Of a DNA stretch of 58,706 nt, positions 45,126-55,016 are shown in pieces; positions within the stretch are counted from its first letter, which is position 1; every line of letters begins with the position of its first letter. The notes beneath the pieces were generated by a model that saw only the letters and a program-made list of their open reading frames with translations, did no database searches and was not told where the DNA came from. The position numbers and the translations under genes were made by a program. The DNA is from Paracholeplasma vituli. Its GTDB lineage: Bacteria > Bacillota_I > Bacilli_A > Acholeplasmatales > UBA5453. The stretch is from the NCBI RefSeq assembly GCF_025446935.1, contig NZ_JAOEGN010000014.1, positions 1 to 58,706 on the forward strand. The letters are read 5' to 3'.

Positions 45126-47813
45126 TTAAGCTGCGAAATCAGGGTCAGTTGTTAGATAGCGATATCTATTAGCTCCCCAACCGAATGCGTTAGAATATTC
45201 AGGCCATGTGATCTTAACGTTTGATGCGTAAATAGTAGCTACTGCACCAGTAGTTGTAGGAACCATCGGAACAGCTTTAGTTAAGAATACTTTTTCTAGA
45301 GCAGCTACGAATGACCAAACATCTTCTCTAGCACCTGCGAATGGTTGTTCAGCAGTTGCGTCCCATGGTGTATTGTAGTTGAATGCCCAGTCAGCTGCAT
45401 CGTATACAGACATCTTGAATACTCCAGCAGGCTTAATTACTGTAACACCATCTTCGTCTAATTCTTCTTCAAGGTTATCAAGTAGATAGATGTAATCTTC
45501 AAGTCCATCAGCGATAATGTTTTCTCTACCATATTCAACTAAATAGTCGTAAGTTGCTTGCATTTCAACTTCGATGATTTCATCTGACCATGTTGCCCAA
45601 CCAGAGCCTGGGGCTGATGCGATTGGTTTAGCAGGATCGAATGTGGTTTCATCAAATGGGAAGGATAGACCGAATCCTGCACCACCAATAGCAGCACCGA
45701 TTAGACCAATACCACCATATTGCCATTGTGCACCATAAACGGCACCGAAACCGACTGAACCTAAACTTAGGTCAAAGTTCCATTGTGATCTTTGTTGAGA
45801 TAAACCTTGTGAGTTAAATTCAAAGACTTCAATGATAACACGTTTAACGCCGTCTTTTTCGAATAATGTTTCATAGCTATTTTTGATGTAAGCATGTAAG
45901 CTCTTAGATACGGTATCTTCAGCACCAATTAATCTCAATGTGACAGGACCGGAGTTACCAGCTAATAACCATGCTGCATACGCTTCATCAAATAGTGATT
46001 TAGCCCTATCAGGAATGTAACCATTGGTTGCTGCTGGAATACCCAATTCTTCAAGAACTGCTAAGTGTGCAGGAGACTCATTATATGTTAGTGGGTCTTG
46101 GATGTACGCTTTAACGTTTGAAGGGATTGGTAATAGTGTAGGTACGTTTGGAGCATATACGTTATTTGCATAGTAGTTTCTGTCGAATCCATATAACAAT
46201 GCTTGACGGAACTTAACATCGTGAATGATGGTTGGGTGAACGTGAGCATTTGTAGGTGCTTTGGATTTAGCAGTGTTGATTACCATGTATTGTGGATAGT
46301 TATTCCAGCTCTTAAATACGTTTTCTGCTTCAGCGTATTGTGCATAGTAAGCTTGTAGTAATCCTGCAACAGACAATTTGCCTTCAGCGAATAATGCCAT
46401 TGTTTGATCGTAGTTGTCAACAACTTCATAAACAACACTCTTATAGTTAATTGTGCCTTTATTGAGGTAGTTATAGTTCTTGTTCATAACGATTCTTTGT
46501 TCGTTATCCCAAGACTTGATGATGTATGGTCCATAAGAAACATAAGGACGTACTGAAGTACCATAAGTTGAGTTTTGACCATTAGCGTCTAATGATGCTG
46601 CATAAACAGCTGGGTGAACTAAGTATGTATTAGCTAAACCTACTGCTTGTGATTGAGTCATTGCATCGCTTTCTGGAGAAATGAACTTAACTGTATATTC
46701 GTCAACTACTTTAATACCAACTTGATCCCATGTAACTAATCCGTCAAAGTATTCTTTAGCGTTTAAGATTGGGTAACCATTCTTGTTAGCTGCTGTCTTA
46801 TACATTGTATTCGCACGGAAGTTATTTTGTTTACCATCTAGGTATTGTTTTAAAGTGTATTCGAATGTGTAAGCATTCACTTTTGTACCATCTTCAAAGA
46901 AAATATCGTCTCTCATCTTGATGGTCCATTCAGTACTCTTGTTTTGAGTAGCTGCTACGCGGTCGTAATTACCATCTTCATCAAGTAATTCGTCACCGTC
47001 TTTATTGATTGGATATTGAGTTGCACCAACTAAAATATATTTATAGTCAAGTGCTTCAACTGAGTATTCTTTATTAACAATCTTAGAGAAATCGCCAGGT
47101 TTTGAAGCAACGCCTTGTTCAATTGCTAAATCCCAGTCAACTTCAGTTTCATACATAGAAGTTGCCATGTTTGCGATTAATCCATCTTCAAATGTATTTT
47201 CATACACAAGTGGGTTTAAGATAACACGTGTGGATTTTTGAACAGAAGAAACATAAGTTTCACCTGCAGAATAATTCACTAATTTCGAGTTTACTGGTTC
47301 CCAATAAGCATACAATGTTGTAGATGCTGTTAATGTAAGTGGGAATGCTACTGCTTGTGGTTCTAACCAAGTTAGACCAGCTTTGCCGTAGAACCAGCCT
47401 TTAAATACGTAACCATCTCTTGTTGGTTCTGCTGGGGCTGCTGAAACAGTACCACCATCTTCACCAAGTACAACTGGAGTGATTGAAGCGGAAGTCTTAG
47501 TGTTAAATCTAAGAACTTTGTTCAATGACCAACCTGCATATAATGTTAGGTTTCCAGATACTGGTTTTGAGAAGTCATATTCAACAGTAGCTGCTTCATC
47601 TGTAAACCAACCAACGAAACTGTATACTTCTGCGCCTACAGGGTCTCTGGATGGATCCAAAGGTTCAGCAACTGGTTTGCCTTTTTCAACAACAACAGAT
47701 GCTACGTCGCTACCACCATTTGAATCAAACGTTACGGTGTACTTTGTCGGAGTACAAGCTGCAACGAAGATCAAAGAGGCTACGAGTAATACTAAAGTCG
47801 TAATTTTTTTCAT
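45126..47813 (-). CDS. oppA: Oligopeptide-binding lipoprotein OppA with N-terminal InlB-type repeats
   Basis: 895 residues. Lipobox VAAC (Cys20); two InlB-type repeats at about 25-175 (FDSNGGSDVASVVVEKG..LYAGW, GYVFKGWFYG..LYAYW); then a family-5 solute-binding domain (VNAYTFEYTLKQYLDGK, WTIKMRDDIFFEDG, FRQALLYGFDRNYYAN). It captures peptides outside and hands them to OppBC. The repeat-SBP fusion is unusual. Strong promoter with an upstream cre site. AAGGAGAG ribosome site. Confidence 0.93.
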   Translation of the reverse strand: MKKITTLVLLVASLIFVAACTPTKYTVTFDSNGGSDVASVVVEKGKPVAEPLDPSRDPVGAEVYSFVGWFTDEAATVEYDFSKPVSGNLTLYAGWSLNKVLRFNTKTSASITPVVLGEDGGTVSAAPAEPTRDGYVFKGWFYGKAGLTWLEPQAVAFPLTLTASTTLYAYWEPVNSKLVNYSAGETYVSSVQKSTRVILNPLVYENTFEDGLIANMATSMYETEVDWDLAIEQGVASKPGDFSKIVNKEYSVEALDYKYILVGATQYPINKDGDELLDEDGNYDRVAATQNKSTEWTIKMRDDIFFEDGTKVNAYTFEYTLKQYLDGKQNNFRANTMYKTAANKNGYPILNAKEYFDGLVTWDQVGIKVVDEYTVKFISPESDAMTQSQAVGLANTYLVHPAVYAASLDANGQNSTYGTSVRPYVSYGPYIIKSWDNEQRIVMNKNYNYLNKGTINYKSVVYEVVDNYDQTMALFAEGKLSVAGLLQAYYAQYAEAENVFKSWNNYPQYMVINTAKSKAPTNAHVHPTIIHDVKFRQALLYGFDRNYYANNVYAPNVPTLLPIPSNVKAYIQDPLTYNESPAHLAVLEELGIPAATNGYIPDRAKSLFDEAYAAWLLAGNSGPVTLRLIGAEDTVSKSLHAYIKNSYETLFEKDGVKRVIIEVFEFNSQGLSQQRSQWNFDLSLGSVGFGAVYGAQWQYGGIGLIGAAIGGAGFGLSFPFDETTFDPAKPIASAPGSGWATWSDEIIEVEMQATYDYLVEYGRENIIADGLEDYIYLLDNLEEELDEDGVTVIKPAGVFKMSVYDAADWAFNYNTPWDATAEQPFAGAREDVWSFVAALEKVFLTKAVPMVPTTTGAVATIYASNVKITWPEYSNAFGWGANRYRYLTTDPDFAA

Positions 47814-47847
47814 CCTATTTTTCTCTCCTTATAATAGTTTGCTTGTG

Positions 47848-47876
47848 ATTTTACTACAAAACAACGGCTAAGTCAA
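47848..47876 (-). promoter_or_regulatory. oppA promoter
   Basis: Minus-strand TTGACT (47871-47876), 17-base spacer, TAAAAT (47848-47853). Start expected near 47841. Confidence 0.85.
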
Positions 47877-47901
47877 TTGATTATGTTTTTTTGTGTGTCT
47901 T

Positions 47902-47915
47902 TGTAATCGTTTTCA
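47902..47915. promoter_or_regulatory. cre site upstream of oppA
   Basis: TGTAATCGTTTTCA matches TGWNANCGNTNWCA at all fixed positions. Centred about 67 bases before the predicted oppA start and upstream of the -35, a position used for CcpA activation in Bacillus (as at ackA/pta). Confidence 0.65.
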
Positions 47916-47956
47916 ATTGAACATTCCTTAAAATACAGTAATATTTCTAATTAATG

Positions 47957-48006
47957 GCCCTTAAAATGAAGGGCACTGTGAGAAAACGCCTCTACAATGC
48001 CCTTTT
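47957..48006 (+). terminator. Competing hairpins between the S41-like gene and oppA
   Basis: AAGGGCA at 47969-47975 can pair either with GCCCTT (47957-47962) or with TGCCCTT (47998-48004), the latter followed by a T run on the plus strand. The polarity is opposite to the flanking genes. It may be a terminator for antisense transcription or a short RNA; a TTGAAC-16-TAATAT lies just upstream on the plus strand. Confidence 0.45.
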
Positions 48007-48020
48007 TTCTAAAATGGTTT

Positions 48021-50681
48021 TTACTTCAAACTAGCTAAAATCTCGAGGATCTTTTCATTGCTATAGAGTTCTGCATAAGTTAAGACATAATCTGGTTCAA
48101 TACCAAATTCATTGTCAACATATACAAATGGATCTGCTTCTGTGCCTGTACCTGTACGATAACCATTTAACGAGTTACTGCTCATGGTGAAGGCTGTACC
48201 ATTTGGTAATAAGATTGGTGTGATGGATGCAGCACCACCACCAGACTTGATGCCCATGATTGGACCTAAGTCATTTTCCATGAAGATGGTTGCTAACGAG
48301 TTACCCGCACTGAAAGTTTTTGGTGTAATCAATAATGACCACTCTAAGTGCGCGAATGATGGTAAACCTTCAATCTTAATGTATGAAGTTGATTTTGAGC
48401 CAGAGCCTGCATTGATACGGCTGACTTTGAATGCGTCATCCGTCATAAACCCTACAACACGGTATAATGCTCCAACGTTACCACCCGAGTTCCAAGATAT
48501 GTCAAAGACGATATTGGTGACGGTTGGTTTTTCTAGAGTGAGTGCTTCTAACATGATTTCCATGTATACTGCTGAGTCTGATTTCAAACGGCTCACTAAA
48601 TTGAATGTCATTGGCCATTCACTGGTATAGGTTTCTGGAACTTCACTGATGATACCTAAATAGAAGACGTTGTATTTAGTGCTAAACGACATTTGGACCA
48701 TGTAGTCTACACCTGATACGGTTTTCTTGAAATAACCTGCAGCTTTGATTGGGTCTGAGGAGGTTTGTACTACTTTTTCAAAACCAGCAGCTACTAAGGC
48801 TTGTTCATAGGTTGTGACATAGGATTCATTAAGACCCTTCACGATGAATTCAGCATGCGCTTGGTCTTTGTCTCCTAATTTAAATGTAAAGTAGCGATTA
48901 CCACCTGTAATACTAGGTAGGATGCTTGCTGTTTCTAAATCTAAATCGAGTGCACGGTTTAAGGTAGAGACATCGAAAGTTTCTGTTTCAACAATATCTG
49001 AAGTGGAGAAACTATCTAAAATCAATACAGCGACAGTATCATTAATAAACCAATACGGCGTACGGTTTAAAGAGCCTGCTGCCCAAGCATTGCTGGTTAG
49101 ACCTTCACGACCGAACTTCGCTTCAATCGCGTCATCGACATAAACATAGGCATCATAATACCAAGCGTTGAAACGTGTACCATAATCTGATAATGAGCTG
49201 ACTGATGGACCTTCATAGCTCTTGGTATTGTAATAACCTGGGTAGCCGTAACTGGTATGTGGTTCATCGAGTTTTTTAAGTAGTAATGAAGCTATTTGGC
49301 TATCTAAACCAAGCGCACTAGTGGTTAATAGACGGCTTCTTTCTGCAAATAATAAATCGTAATAAGTTTCAACATCCATGACTTCTCTTAAACCATAGAA
49401 ATAATCTAGATTGAATGCTAATGAGTTGAACGTATGCATCAATAAATCTTCAGGAATGGCTTGACCATTTTTGCTAGAAGTACGGATTGCATCGTATTCA
49501 GGGGTATCTGCATCTGGTAACGAATAAATACCATAAAGTTTATCAGAGTTGTAATACACATTATAATAGCTAGAACCCGCATACAATTGGTTGACAATGT
49601 AATAAGGCACTAAGATTTCTCCGCCATGAACCACAATATCCATGCCATACTTACCTAATTCGTAAACAATGTCAGAGCCTTCAATGTAAGAAGCATCCGG
49701 ATGGTCGTTATCATAGGTAATGTGTCTACCATAATTGGTTTCAGTAGAATAGATATACGCCCAGAAAAATCCAGGGTCGTTGGTTGATATCGTATTGTTG
49801 GTTGCGTCAATCGTATTTCTTAAATCATAGGTATGATCTTCATCTTCGTCGTAATATTCATAACGGATTTCGACGGTATCGGAGCCTAGTGTAGTTTCGA
49901 AATCTACTTCTGGGTCAACAAATCCGGATAAAAGGTTTAAGAACGTAATGACAGATACATATGGAATTGAACCGTCTTCTTCAAAGAACAATTCGAGTTC
50001 GCCATCTGCTACATTGTATTCCGTAGTTAAGTTCTCAAATTCTACCACTCGGGAATCTTGAATAAAGACTTCACCAGGTTTCGATAGTGGTACTGTAAAG
50101 GTCTTACGAACCGTTTCACCATTTAAAGTAAAGTTGGCAGCAATCTCTGCACTATCTACAGTATCATCTGATAATACAGGAATAACAAATCCGCTAGAAG
50201 TAATGTATTTATTACTGATAGACCAACGCACAGTACTGTTATGGACAGGCCCTTTAGTCGGAATATTGAGTTTATAACGGCTCGCAACAAGATTCGCTTC
50301 AACTTGCAAGAAGTCAGCTTCAATCTTTTCGAGTGTGGTGAGTTCAACGATATTCTCAGTCCATTTCGCGTTTAAGGTTACATTCGCATTAATTACAGTA
50401 TTGAAGTCAAATTGAACAGCTTCGTCTGTGGTATACCAATAGTTAAACGTGAATCCATCCTTAGTAGGTGCTGTAGGTGCAGTCGCTTTCAGTCCCTTTT
50501 CAATCGTGAGTGGGTCAACAGTTCCACCACCATTTGAATTGAATGTCACCGTGACATAGACTTTTTCAGGGACGATTGGATCTGGGTCTACTGGCTTTTT
50601 GTCACAAGCCACAAATAGAAAAGTTGCCGTGATGAGTAAAATCAACCCCAGCATTTTCTTGATAATTGTATTTTGATTCAT
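48021..50681 (-). CDS. S41-family protease-like lipoprotein with InlB-type repeat
   Basis: 886 residues. Lipobox FVAC (Cys26), one InlB-type repeat at about 40-110 (FNSNGGGTVDPLTIEKG..LNAKW), a middle region of about 450 residues, and a C-terminal S41-like domain with VFDISWNSGGNVGAL (about 725-740) and TPKTFSAGNSLA, whose Ser at about 791 is in the place of the S41 nucleophile, then the PDYVLTY end. Likely a surface protease feeding peptides to Opp (inference). It has its own promoter and lies just upstream of oppA. Confidence 0.8.
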   Translation of the reverse strand: MNQNTIIKKMLGLILLITATFLFVACDKKPVDPDPIVPEKVYVTVTFNSNGGGTVDPLTIEKGLKATAPTAPTKDGFTFNYWYTTDEAVQFDFNTVINANVTLNAKWTENIVELTTLEKIEADFLQVEANLVASRYKLNIPTKGPVHNSTVRWSISNKYITSSGFVIPVLSDDTVDSAEIAANFTLNGETVRKTFTVPLSKPGEVFIQDSRVVEFENLTTEYNVADGELELFFEEDGSIPYVSVITFLNLLSGFVDPEVDFETTLGSDTVEIRYEYYDEDEDHTYDLRNTIDATNNTISTNDPGFFWAYIYSTETNYGRHITYDNDHPDASYIEGSDIVYELGKYGMDIVVHGGEILVPYYIVNQLYAGSSYYNVYYNSDKLYGIYSLPDADTPEYDAIRTSSKNGQAIPEDLLMHTFNSLAFNLDYFYGLREVMDVETYYDLLFAERSRLLTTSALGLDSQIASLLLKKLDEPHTSYGYPGYYNTKSYEGPSVSSLSDYGTRFNAWYYDAYVYVDDAIEAKFGREGLTSNAWAAGSLNRTPYWFINDTVAVLILDSFSTSDIVETETFDVSTLNRALDLDLETASILPSITGGNRYFTFKLGDKDQAHAEFIVKGLNESYVTTYEQALVAAGFEKVVQTSSDPIKAAGYFKKTVSGVDYMVQMSFSTKYNVFYLGIISEVPETYTSEWPMTFNLVSRLKSDSAVYMEIMLEALTLEKPTVTNIVFDISWNSGGNVGALYRVVGFMTDDAFKVSRINAGSGSKSTSYIKIEGLPSFAHLEWSLLITPKTFSAGNSLATIFMENDLGPIMGIKSGGGAASITPILLPNGTAFTMSSNSLNGYRTGTGTEADPFVYVDNEFGIEPDYVLTYAELYSNEKILEILASLK

Positions 50682-50715
50682 GTTACACCTCTTTCATTTG
50701 AAGTTAATTAAATCT

Positions 50716-50743
50716 ATTGTATATCTTTTTACTAAAATGTCAA
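50716..50743 (-). promoter_or_regulatory. Promoter of the S41-like lipoprotein gene
   Basis: Minus-strand TTGACA (50738-50743), 16-base spacer, TACAAT (50716-50721). Confidence 0.78.
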
Positions 50744-50840
50744 GCCATTTATTGAAGAGTAAAAATCAATTGTTTTTATTGTAACTAAAGATTGCTCGCC
50801 TCATCTAAAACTATCTATTATTACTAACGCGCACGAGGGC

Positions 50841-50882
50841 GAAAAAAAAAAAACGGATGAGTTTTAGTCATCCGTTTTTAAA
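50841..50882 (-). terminator. Pyruvate:ferredoxin oxidoreductase terminator
   Basis: Minus-strand AAAACGGATGA-ctaaaac-TCATCCGTTTT followed by a long T run. Confidence 0.9.
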
Positions 50883-50884
50883 AA

Positions 50885-53800
50885 CTATTCTTGTTTGGAG
50901 TAATCCATTGCTTTGTAACGTTGATACATTGCCCAACGTGCTTTAGCATCTGCTAAGTTTTGTGCAAGTAACGCTTCTGCGTGGTCTGGATTAATTTGTG
51001 ACAATTGTGCATAACGTGCTTCAGACAATAGATAGTCTTGGTATTTGTCCCAGACTGGTGGCTTAGAATCGATTTGGAATGGATTCTTACCTTGTTCTAT
51101 CAATCTTGGGTCATATCTGAATGTTGGCCAGTAGCCGCATTCTGTAGCAAGTTTAGCTTGTGCTGCAGATTGAGTCAAGCCACCCTTGATACCATGTTCA
51201 ATACATGGTGAGTAAGCGATGACTAATGATGGTCCTGGATAGGATTCTGCTTCTTTCAAGGTCTTAATGACTTGAGCAGGTGAAGCCCCGTGGGAAATTT
51301 GTGCGACGTAAACATGTCCATAGCTCATCGCGATGGCTGCTAAGTCTTTCTTCTTGGTCTTCTTACCGGATGCAGTGAACTTCGCAATCGACGCAGACGG
51401 TGCAGATTTGGAGGATTGTCCACCGGTGTTGGAGTAAACTTCGGTATCGAGAACGAGGATGTTGACATCTTCATTGTTCGCGATCACGTGGTCAATACCG
51501 CCATAACCGATATCATATGCCCAACCGTCACCACCCATGATCCATTGGCTAACGCGTACGAAGTAATCTTTAAGTTCTAAGAGTTCCTTAGCATACCCTT
51601 CGTTTACTTTCGCTAATTCAGCTTCTAGTTTAGGCGCGAGGTTTTGAGTGTATTCGCCTTCAGCTCTGTGGTCTAACCATTCTTGAGCTAAGCCTTTTAA
51701 GACTTCAGGCATTTCATTTAAATGATCCACGATGATGGTTTGGATACGGTCTCTCATGGTTTCATAAGCGATTCTCATACCGAAACCGAATTCAGCGTTA
51801 TCTTCAAATAAGGAGTTCGCCCATGCTGGTCCTCTACCGTTTGGTAAAGTGGTGTATGGGGTTGCTGGGTAGGACGCACCATAAATGGAGGTACAACCAG
51901 TCGCGTTCGCAAGAATCATGCGTTCACCGAACAATTGGGTAATCGCCTTAATATAAGGTGTTTCACCACAACCAGCGCATGCGCCAGAGAATTCGAATAA
52001 TGGTTTGTTGAAGTTAACGTTCTTGACGTTATCGTTACCAATATTCTTATAAGTAACTTCATTGAAGAAGTAGTCAGCAATTTGTTGTGAACCGGCTGCT
52101 AATTCAGGTCCGATTGGAGTCATGAATAACGCTTTGCCTGGGGCTGGGCAGACTTGAACACAGACACCACATTCAGTACAGTCTAATGTCGATACTTGAA
52201 TGGTGTACTTGTATTGGTCAAGACCTTTACCTTTACCAGGAATCATCTTAGAACCTTCAGGTGCATTGGCTGCTTCTTCTGGTGTAGCTAAGAACGCGCG
52301 GATGACGGCGTGTGGACATGCGAATACGCATTGGTTACATTGAATACAGTTTTCTTCTCTCCAACCTGGAACGTAGTTAGCGATACCACGTTTTTCGTAA
52401 GCGGCTGCACCGTTGTCCATGTGACCATCTTCATAACCTAGGAAAGCGGATACTGGAAGGGAATCCCCTTCGATCGCATTGACGATGTCAGCGATATTTT
52501 TAACGAAGGATGGACGGTTGTCTTTTTCGACATTTTCGTCTTCTAAGAATGCCCATTCAGGTTTAACTGGAATTTCTACTAAGTGCTTGTAACCCGCTTC
52601 GATCGCTGCGTAGTTCATTTCAAGAATGGCTTCACCCTTACGTCCGTAAGATTTTTCAGCATATTTCTTCATGTATTTTTCAGCAGTTTCGAAAGGCATG
52701 ATTTGTTCAACTAATTTAAGTTGAGCACTTTGCATGATGGTGTTAATACGTCTGCCTAAACCAATTTCATAAGCTAGGTCAACCGCGTTAATGATAAAGA
52801 ATTTAGCAGCCTTTTGAGCCAATTGGCGTTTTACCTTGTTTGGTAAGAATGCTTCAATTTGGTCAGCAGGTACTTGCGTGTTTAATAGGAATTTACCACC
52901 TTGGCGTAACCCTTTGATCATGTCGTATTTAGCTAGATAAGTATCTGCAGAACAGGACACAAAGTGTGGGTTGTTAACGAGGTAAGTCGAACGAATTTCA
53001 TGTGGGCTGAAACGTAAGTGCATGCGGGTAACGCCACCAGCTTTTTTGGAGTCGTAAGCAGCATACGCTTGAGAGTTCAACTTGGTGTTATCACCGATGA
53101 TCTTAACGATGTTCTTGGATGCCCCAACGGTACCGTCAGAACCCAATCCGAAGAATAACATTTCGAGTGTATCTTTATCGGTTACGTCGATTTGTTCAGA
53201 AATGTCAATCGATGTGAAGGTCACGTCGTCGTTAATACCTACAGTGAAGTGGTCTTTTTGTTCGCCAGCTAAATTCTTATAAACCGCATTGATCATGTTA
53301 GGTGTTGTATCTTTAGAAGATAATCCATAAATACCACCGATGATAACTGGTTGATTCGGTCTGCCATAGAACATATTCTTAACATCTAAGAATAATGGTT
53401 CACCAGTGCTACCTGGTTCAATGGTTCTATCTAATACCGCGATACGTTTAACGGTTTTAGGCATTACATCAAAGAAATATTTTTCTGAGAATGGTCTAAA
53501 TAAGTGAACGGATACGATACCGACTTTTTTACCTTGACGTCTTAAGTAGTCAATCGCTTCTTTTGAAGTTTCGATGACAGAACCCATCGCAACGATGACA
53601 TCGGTTGCTTCAGGATCACCATAGTAATTAAATGGTGCATAATGTCTTCCTGTAACTTTGGAGATTTCTTGCATGTAGTCATTTACAATGTCAGGAATGG
53701 CTGCATATTTGGATGCTTGTAATGTACGTGTTTGGAAATAAACGTCGTCATTTTGAGCGGTACCACGTGTTTTTGGATGTGCTGGGTTTAATGCGCCAGC

Positions 53801-54421
53801 TCTAAATTTCGCTAAGGCTTCTCTATCGACAAGTCTTGCGAGAACGTCATAATCTAATACTTCGATGGTGTTGACTTCATGTGAAGTTCTAAATCCATCA
53901 AAGAAGTGTAAGAATGGTATAGATCCCTTGATTGCGGATAAGTGTGCAATCCCACCAAGGTCCATAACTTCTTGTACAGAGTTAGAAGCTAACATAGCCC
54001 AACCTGTTTGTCTAGCAGCCATCACGTCTTGATGGTCACCGAAAATGGATAATGCTTGTGCTGCAATCGCTCTGGCAGCGACATGGATAACCCCTGGTAA
54101 TAATTGACCAGCAATTTTATACATGTTAGGTAACTTTAATAGTAACCCTTGAGACGCTGTGAACGAGGTTGTCAATAGACCGGTTTGAAGTGATCCGTGA
54201 ACAGTACCAACGGCACCGGCTTCACTTTGCATTTCAACGACTTTAACTGGCATACCAAAAATGTTCTTTTTACCTTGAGATGCCCATAAGTCGACGTTTT
54301 GTCCAATTGGTGTAGATGGTGTAATTGGATAGATACCCGCTACTTCGGTTAACGCGTATGCCACATAAGCAGAGGCTTCCGCGCCATCCATTGACTTAAT
54401 AACTTTCTTATTATCAGCCAT
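50885..54421 (-). CDS. nifJ: Pyruvate:ferredoxin (flavodoxin) oxidoreductase
   Basis: Converts pyruvate and CoA to acetyl-CoA, CO2 and reduced ferredoxin. 1178 residues, the single-chain form. The N-terminal domain starts with YPITPSTPIG; two 4Fe-4S clusters are bound by CIQCNQCVFACP and CTECGVCVQVCP; the TPP half contains FSGACAGCGETPY, GCTSIYGASYP and GDGWAYDIGYGG. An anaerobic enzyme, consistent with the SUF system and Bcp nearby. Strong promoter and GGAGG site. Confidence 0.97.
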   Translation of the reverse strand: MADNKKVIKSMDGAEASAYVAYALTEVAGIYPITPSTPIGQNVDLWASQGKKNIFGMPVKVVEMQSEAGAVGTVHGSLQTGLLTTSFTASQGLLLKLPNMYKIAGQLLPGVIHVAARAIAAQALSIFGDHQDVMAARQTGWAMLASNSVQEVMDLGGIAHLSAIKGSIPFLHFFDGFRTSHEVNTIEVLDYDVLARLVDREALAKFRAGALNPAHPKTRGTAQNDDVYFQTRTLQASKYAAIPDIVNDYMQEISKVTGRHYAPFNYYGDPEATDVIVAMGSVIETSKEAIDYLRRQGKKVGIVSVHLFRPFSEKYFFDVMPKTVKRIAVLDRTIEPGSTGEPLFLDVKNMFYGRPNQPVIIGGIYGLSSKDTTPNMINAVYKNLAGEQKDHFTVGINDDVTFTSIDISEQIDVTDKDTLEMLFFGLGSDGTVGASKNIVKIIGDNTKLNSQAYAAYDSKKAGGVTRMHLRFSPHEIRSTYLVNNPHFVSCSADTYLAKYDMIKGLRQGGKFLLNTQVPADQIEAFLPNKVKRQLAQKAAKFFIINAVDLAYEIGLGRRINTIMQSAQLKLVEQIMPFETAEKYMKKYAEKSYGRKGEAILEMNYAAIEAGYKHLVEIPVKPEWAFLEDENVEKDNRPSFVKNIADIVNAIEGDSLPVSAFLGYEDGHMDNGAAAYEKRGIANYVPGWREENCIQCNQCVFACPHAVIRAFLATPEEAANAPEGSKMIPGKGKGLDQYKYTIQVSTLDCTECGVCVQVCPAPGKALFMTPIGPELAAGSQQIADYFFNEVTYKNIGNDNVKNVNFNKPLFEFSGACAGCGETPYIKAITQLFGERMILANATGCTSIYGASYPATPYTTLPNGRGPAWANSLFEDNAEFGFGMRIAYETMRDRIQTIIVDHLNEMPEVLKGLAQEWLDHRAEGEYTQNLAPKLEAELAKVNEGYAKELLELKDYFVRVSQWIMGGDGWAYDIGYGGIDHVIANNEDVNILVLDTEVYSNTGGQSSKSAPSASIAKFTASGKKTKKKDLAAIAMSYGHVYVAQISHGASPAQVIKTLKEAESYPGPSLVIAYSPCIEHGIKGGLTQSAAQAKLATECGYWPTFRYDPRLIEQGKNPFQIDSKPPVWDKYQDYLLSEARYAQLSQINPDHAEALLAQNLADAKARWAMYQRYKAMDYSKQE

Positions 54422-54467
54422 TATTTTCCTCCTAATTTCTTATTCTTATAGAATAACCTGCGTATTG

Positions 54468-54496
54468 ATTATAACGCATTATCTGGGTTAAATCAA
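54468..54496 (-). promoter_or_regulatory. Promoter of nifJ
   Basis: Minus-strand TTGATT (54491-54496), 17-base spacer, TATAAT (54468-54473). Confidence 0.8.
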
Positions 54497-54548
54497 CCTG
54501 ATAAAACCCAATAATGTGAAAATTTTTACATCTTAGAGTAATTCTAAT

Positions 54549-55007
54549 CTAGCCCTTTAGATAGGCTAAAACCGATTCTGCATTGGTTTTCGCACTAGCC
54601 CTCTTGAAAACTTTTTCAATCACACCTTTTTCATCCAGTATAAAAGTGGATCGAATGATTCCAACTACCATTTTTCCATACATATTCTTAGTCCCGTAGG
54701 ACCCAAAATAAGTCGCTACTTCATGGTCAGGATCGCTTAATAAAGTGAATGGTAATCCATATTTCGTTTGAAAAGCTTGGTGTGATTCTACAGAATCTGG
54801 ACTGATCCCTAATAATACAACATTTAATTGTTTGAGTTCTGGTTCAAGATCCCTAAATGTGCAAGCTTGGGTGGTGCACCCCGGTGAATCGTCTTCTGGA
54901 TAAAAGTAAATGACCACTTTTTTTCCTAAATATTTTGATAGGGTATGCGTATGCCCTAAGGCGTCTTTTAGACTAAAATCTTTAACTTTCGTACCAACTT
55001 CTAACAT
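54549..55007 (-). CDS. bcp: Thioredoxin-dependent peroxiredoxin (Bcp/PrxQ)
   Basis: 152 residues. Peroxidatic Cys in PGCTTQACTFRD with the second Cys five residues on, as in Bcp. It reduces peroxides using thioredoxin. ATG after AGGAGGTTACC, nine bases after the metal ATPase gene, so probably one operon that handles peroxide and metal together. Confidence 0.95.
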   Translation of the reverse strand: MLEVGTKVKDFSLKDALGHTHTLSKYLGKKVVIYFYPEDDSPGCTTQACTFRDLEPELKQLNVVLLGISPDSVESHQAFQTKYGLPFTLLSDPDHEVATYFGSYGTKNMYGKMVVGIIRSTFILDEKGVIEKVFKRASAKTNAESVLAYLKG

Positions 55008-55016
55008 GGTAACCTC

